Below, one piece after another: positions 63,138 through 64,000 of a DNA stretch of 64,000 nt. This DNA is from Mycolicibacterium sp. S2-37. Its GTDB lineage: Bacteria > Actinomycetota > Actinomycetes > Mycobacteriales > Mycobacteriaceae. Location: contig NZ_JAFEVR010000004.1 of the NCBI RefSeq assembly GCF_017352375.1, positions 682,001 to 746,000 on the forward strand. The letters are read 5' to 3'. Both the position numbers and the translations under genes were made by a program. A model generated the notes under the pieces. That model did no database searches and was not told the DNA's origin. It saw nothing but the letters and a program-made list of their open reading frames with translations. How positions within the stretch are numbered: the first letter of the stretch is position 1; each line of letters opens with the position of its first letter.

Positions 63138-63713
63138 CTACGGGCAAGACTGGCTGTACACCGTCTCGCCGTCATAATCCACGTACCCAGGCCATTCCTC
63201 CGTGGGCATTTCCTCGACGCGAACAGTGGATGCGTCCCCATCAACACGTAGCAAGGTGATCCGGAAATACGTCATATCGCGACCTCGTCGACCCACGATT
63301 ACCTTCTGCGCACCGAGCTGGACAGTGACGTATGTGCAGCCAGTCACCTTTGTTGTGAGGTTGAACGTGGACGAGGTGGTTCCAGCGCCGCCGGTACCGA
63401 TTATCAGGTCACGGTCAAAGAACTCCCCGGCGGTGCCGTCAACCAGCTCGCGCTCTTCTATGGGACGAGGTGGGAGCACAATCGGCGGCGTCAGGGTGGG
63501 CGACGTCGTGGTTGTCGTCGTGGTCGTCGTCACGGCCGGGGGGGCTGTGCTTGACGTCAACGGGAGGGGCGACGTGCTCGACGGAGACGACGAGGCGCCG
63601 CCAGAGTCGCTCAGTACGACCAAAACCACGGCTAGGACCGTCAGAGCCACCGCGAGCCCGTAGGCGCCGATGCGCCACGCCTGGGTCAACTTCGTGCGCC
63701 CGAGGTAGGACAC
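63138..63713 (-). CDS. unknown membrane-anchored protein with Ser/Thr/Pro linker
   Basis: A 191-residue protein from GTG 63713 (an in-frame start at 63818 is possible). A single membrane helix IGAYGLAVALTVLAVVLVVL lies near the N-terminus, followed by a Ser/Thr/Pro linker with a run of nine threonines and a C-terminal domain of about 110 residues (containing YVTVQLGAQKVIVGRRGRD and ending YSQSCP). Two Cys in the domain could pair outside the cell. I do not recognise the family. GC in 63241-63300 is 31 of 60, well below the neighbouring core genes, and it lies immediately beside the comM break, so horizontal acquisition is likely. Confidence 0.6.
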   Translation of the reverse strand: MSYLGRTKLTQAWRIGAYGLAVALTVLAVVLVVLSDSGGASSSPSSTSPLPLTSSTAPPAVTTTTTTTTTSPTLTPPIVLPPRPIEERELVDGTAGEFFDRDLIIGTGGAGTTSSTFNLTTKVTGCTYVTVQLGAQKVIVGRRGRDMTYFRITLLRVDGDASTVRVEEMPTEEWPGYVDYDGETVYSQSCP

Positions 63714-63919
63714 TGCGCCAGCACCCACATGAGGGCAACGACGATCAGGGTCAACGTTGCACTGCCTTTGGAGATCTGAGCGAAGATGCCAGCAGGAACA
63801 GAGCAAACGCCCAGCCACCCAACGAACGGGCCTGTATGTAGCTGCTGCTTCTGATTTCCATCCCCTGACACCAGCAGAGCATACGAAACGCGCTCACCTA
63901 CCTCAGGAGACGGAGCCAC
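63686..63919 (-). CDS. possible small membrane protein
   Basis: 77 codons from GTG 63919, overlapping the previous gene start by 28 bases. The protein has a hydrophilic start SPEVGERVSYALLVSGDGNQ and two hydrophobic stretches (GWLGVCSVPAGIFAQ and TLTLIVVALMWVLAQ). No family recognised and no clear ribosome site. Overlap and orientation suggest cotranscription with the downstream membrane protein if real. Confidence 0.4.
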   Translation of the reverse strand: MAPSPEVGERVSYALLVSGDGNQKQQLHTGPFVGWLGVCSVPAGIFAQISKGSATLTLIVVALMWVLAQCPTSGARS

Positions 63920-64000
63920 AGGGCGGCCTGCGGCCTTGCCCGGTCACCGAAAACTGTTGATACGCATACAATTTGGTTGACATAGCACACAATGGAAAAT
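63920..64000. other. AT-rich right edge of the window
   Basis: No gene seen. The last 40 bases contain 14 G/C, far below the rest of the window. TTGACA-like GTTGACATAG is present near 63977. It probably holds a promoter of the foreign region that continues beyond the window. Confidence 0.5.

Noticed and set aside
63129..63929. 11-base direct repeat CAGGGCGGCCT as attachment sites of the putative island
   Set aside because: Both copies lie on the island side or its edge, the repeat is short and GC-rich, and similarity decays at once; not enough to call att sites.

Overview
The window is a high-GC actinobacterial chromosome segment, almost certainly from a rapidly growing Mycolicibacterium/Mycobacterium. 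The evidence is the conserved order ispG-rip1-dxr, rlmN, cdsA-frr-pyrH, amiC-tsf-rpsB, an M23 peptidase, xerC, a siderophore-interacting protein and dprA. As I recall, this order follows M. tuberculosis Rv2864c to Rv2897c. Further support comes from mycobacterial families: a PGRS protein, an MPT70-like fasciclin protein, WS/DGAT, F420-type LLM oxidoreductases and DUF2631. No tRNA, rRNA, CRISPR array or recognisable insertion sequence was seen.

Layout. 1-9.1 kb: a cut sulfotransferase, a thioesterase, a DUF1707 protein, a penicillin-binding lipoprotein, two acetyltransferases (one with a GyrA-like front half) and the isoprenoid/protease set ispG, rip1, dxr. 9.1-19.2 kb: an MPT70-like protein with a vestige of a second copy upstream, three tandem paralogous secreted metalloproteases, a PGRS protein exported by an ordinary signal peptide instead of a PE domain, an allantoinase-type deacetylase, a photolyase and DUF2631. 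19.2-40.4 kb: an accessory metabolic block between the Rv2876-like and rlmN genes. Its core is a six-gene operon (NIPSNAP-like protein, P450, two dehydrogenases, Baeyer-Villiger monooxygenase, hydrolase). Around it lie a lactonase-like protein, thioesterase, CoA-transferase, acyl-CoA dehydrogenase, aldehyde dehydrogenase and TetR regulator. Together they read as a route that hydroxylates, oxidises, ring-opens, CoA-activates and beta-oxidises a cyclic substrate. Several of these genes share a promoter with identical spacing, and two appear to make leaderless mRNAs.

40.4-57.7 kb: core genes interleaved with a Rv2887-like MarR regulator and a Rv0560c-like methyltransferase that share an operator, a hydroxypyruvate reductase/glycerate kinase pair, and a run of ABC transporter, amine permease and copper amine oxidase genes. 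57.7-64 kb: an LLM oxidoreductase, xerC, a lactate-monooxygenase-like flavoprotein, an iron-uptake flavoprotein and dprA. The expected comM gene upstream of dprA survives only as about 40 terminal codons. It abuts lower-GC DNA with unfamiliar membrane proteins, which looks like the edge of a genomic island inserted in comM.
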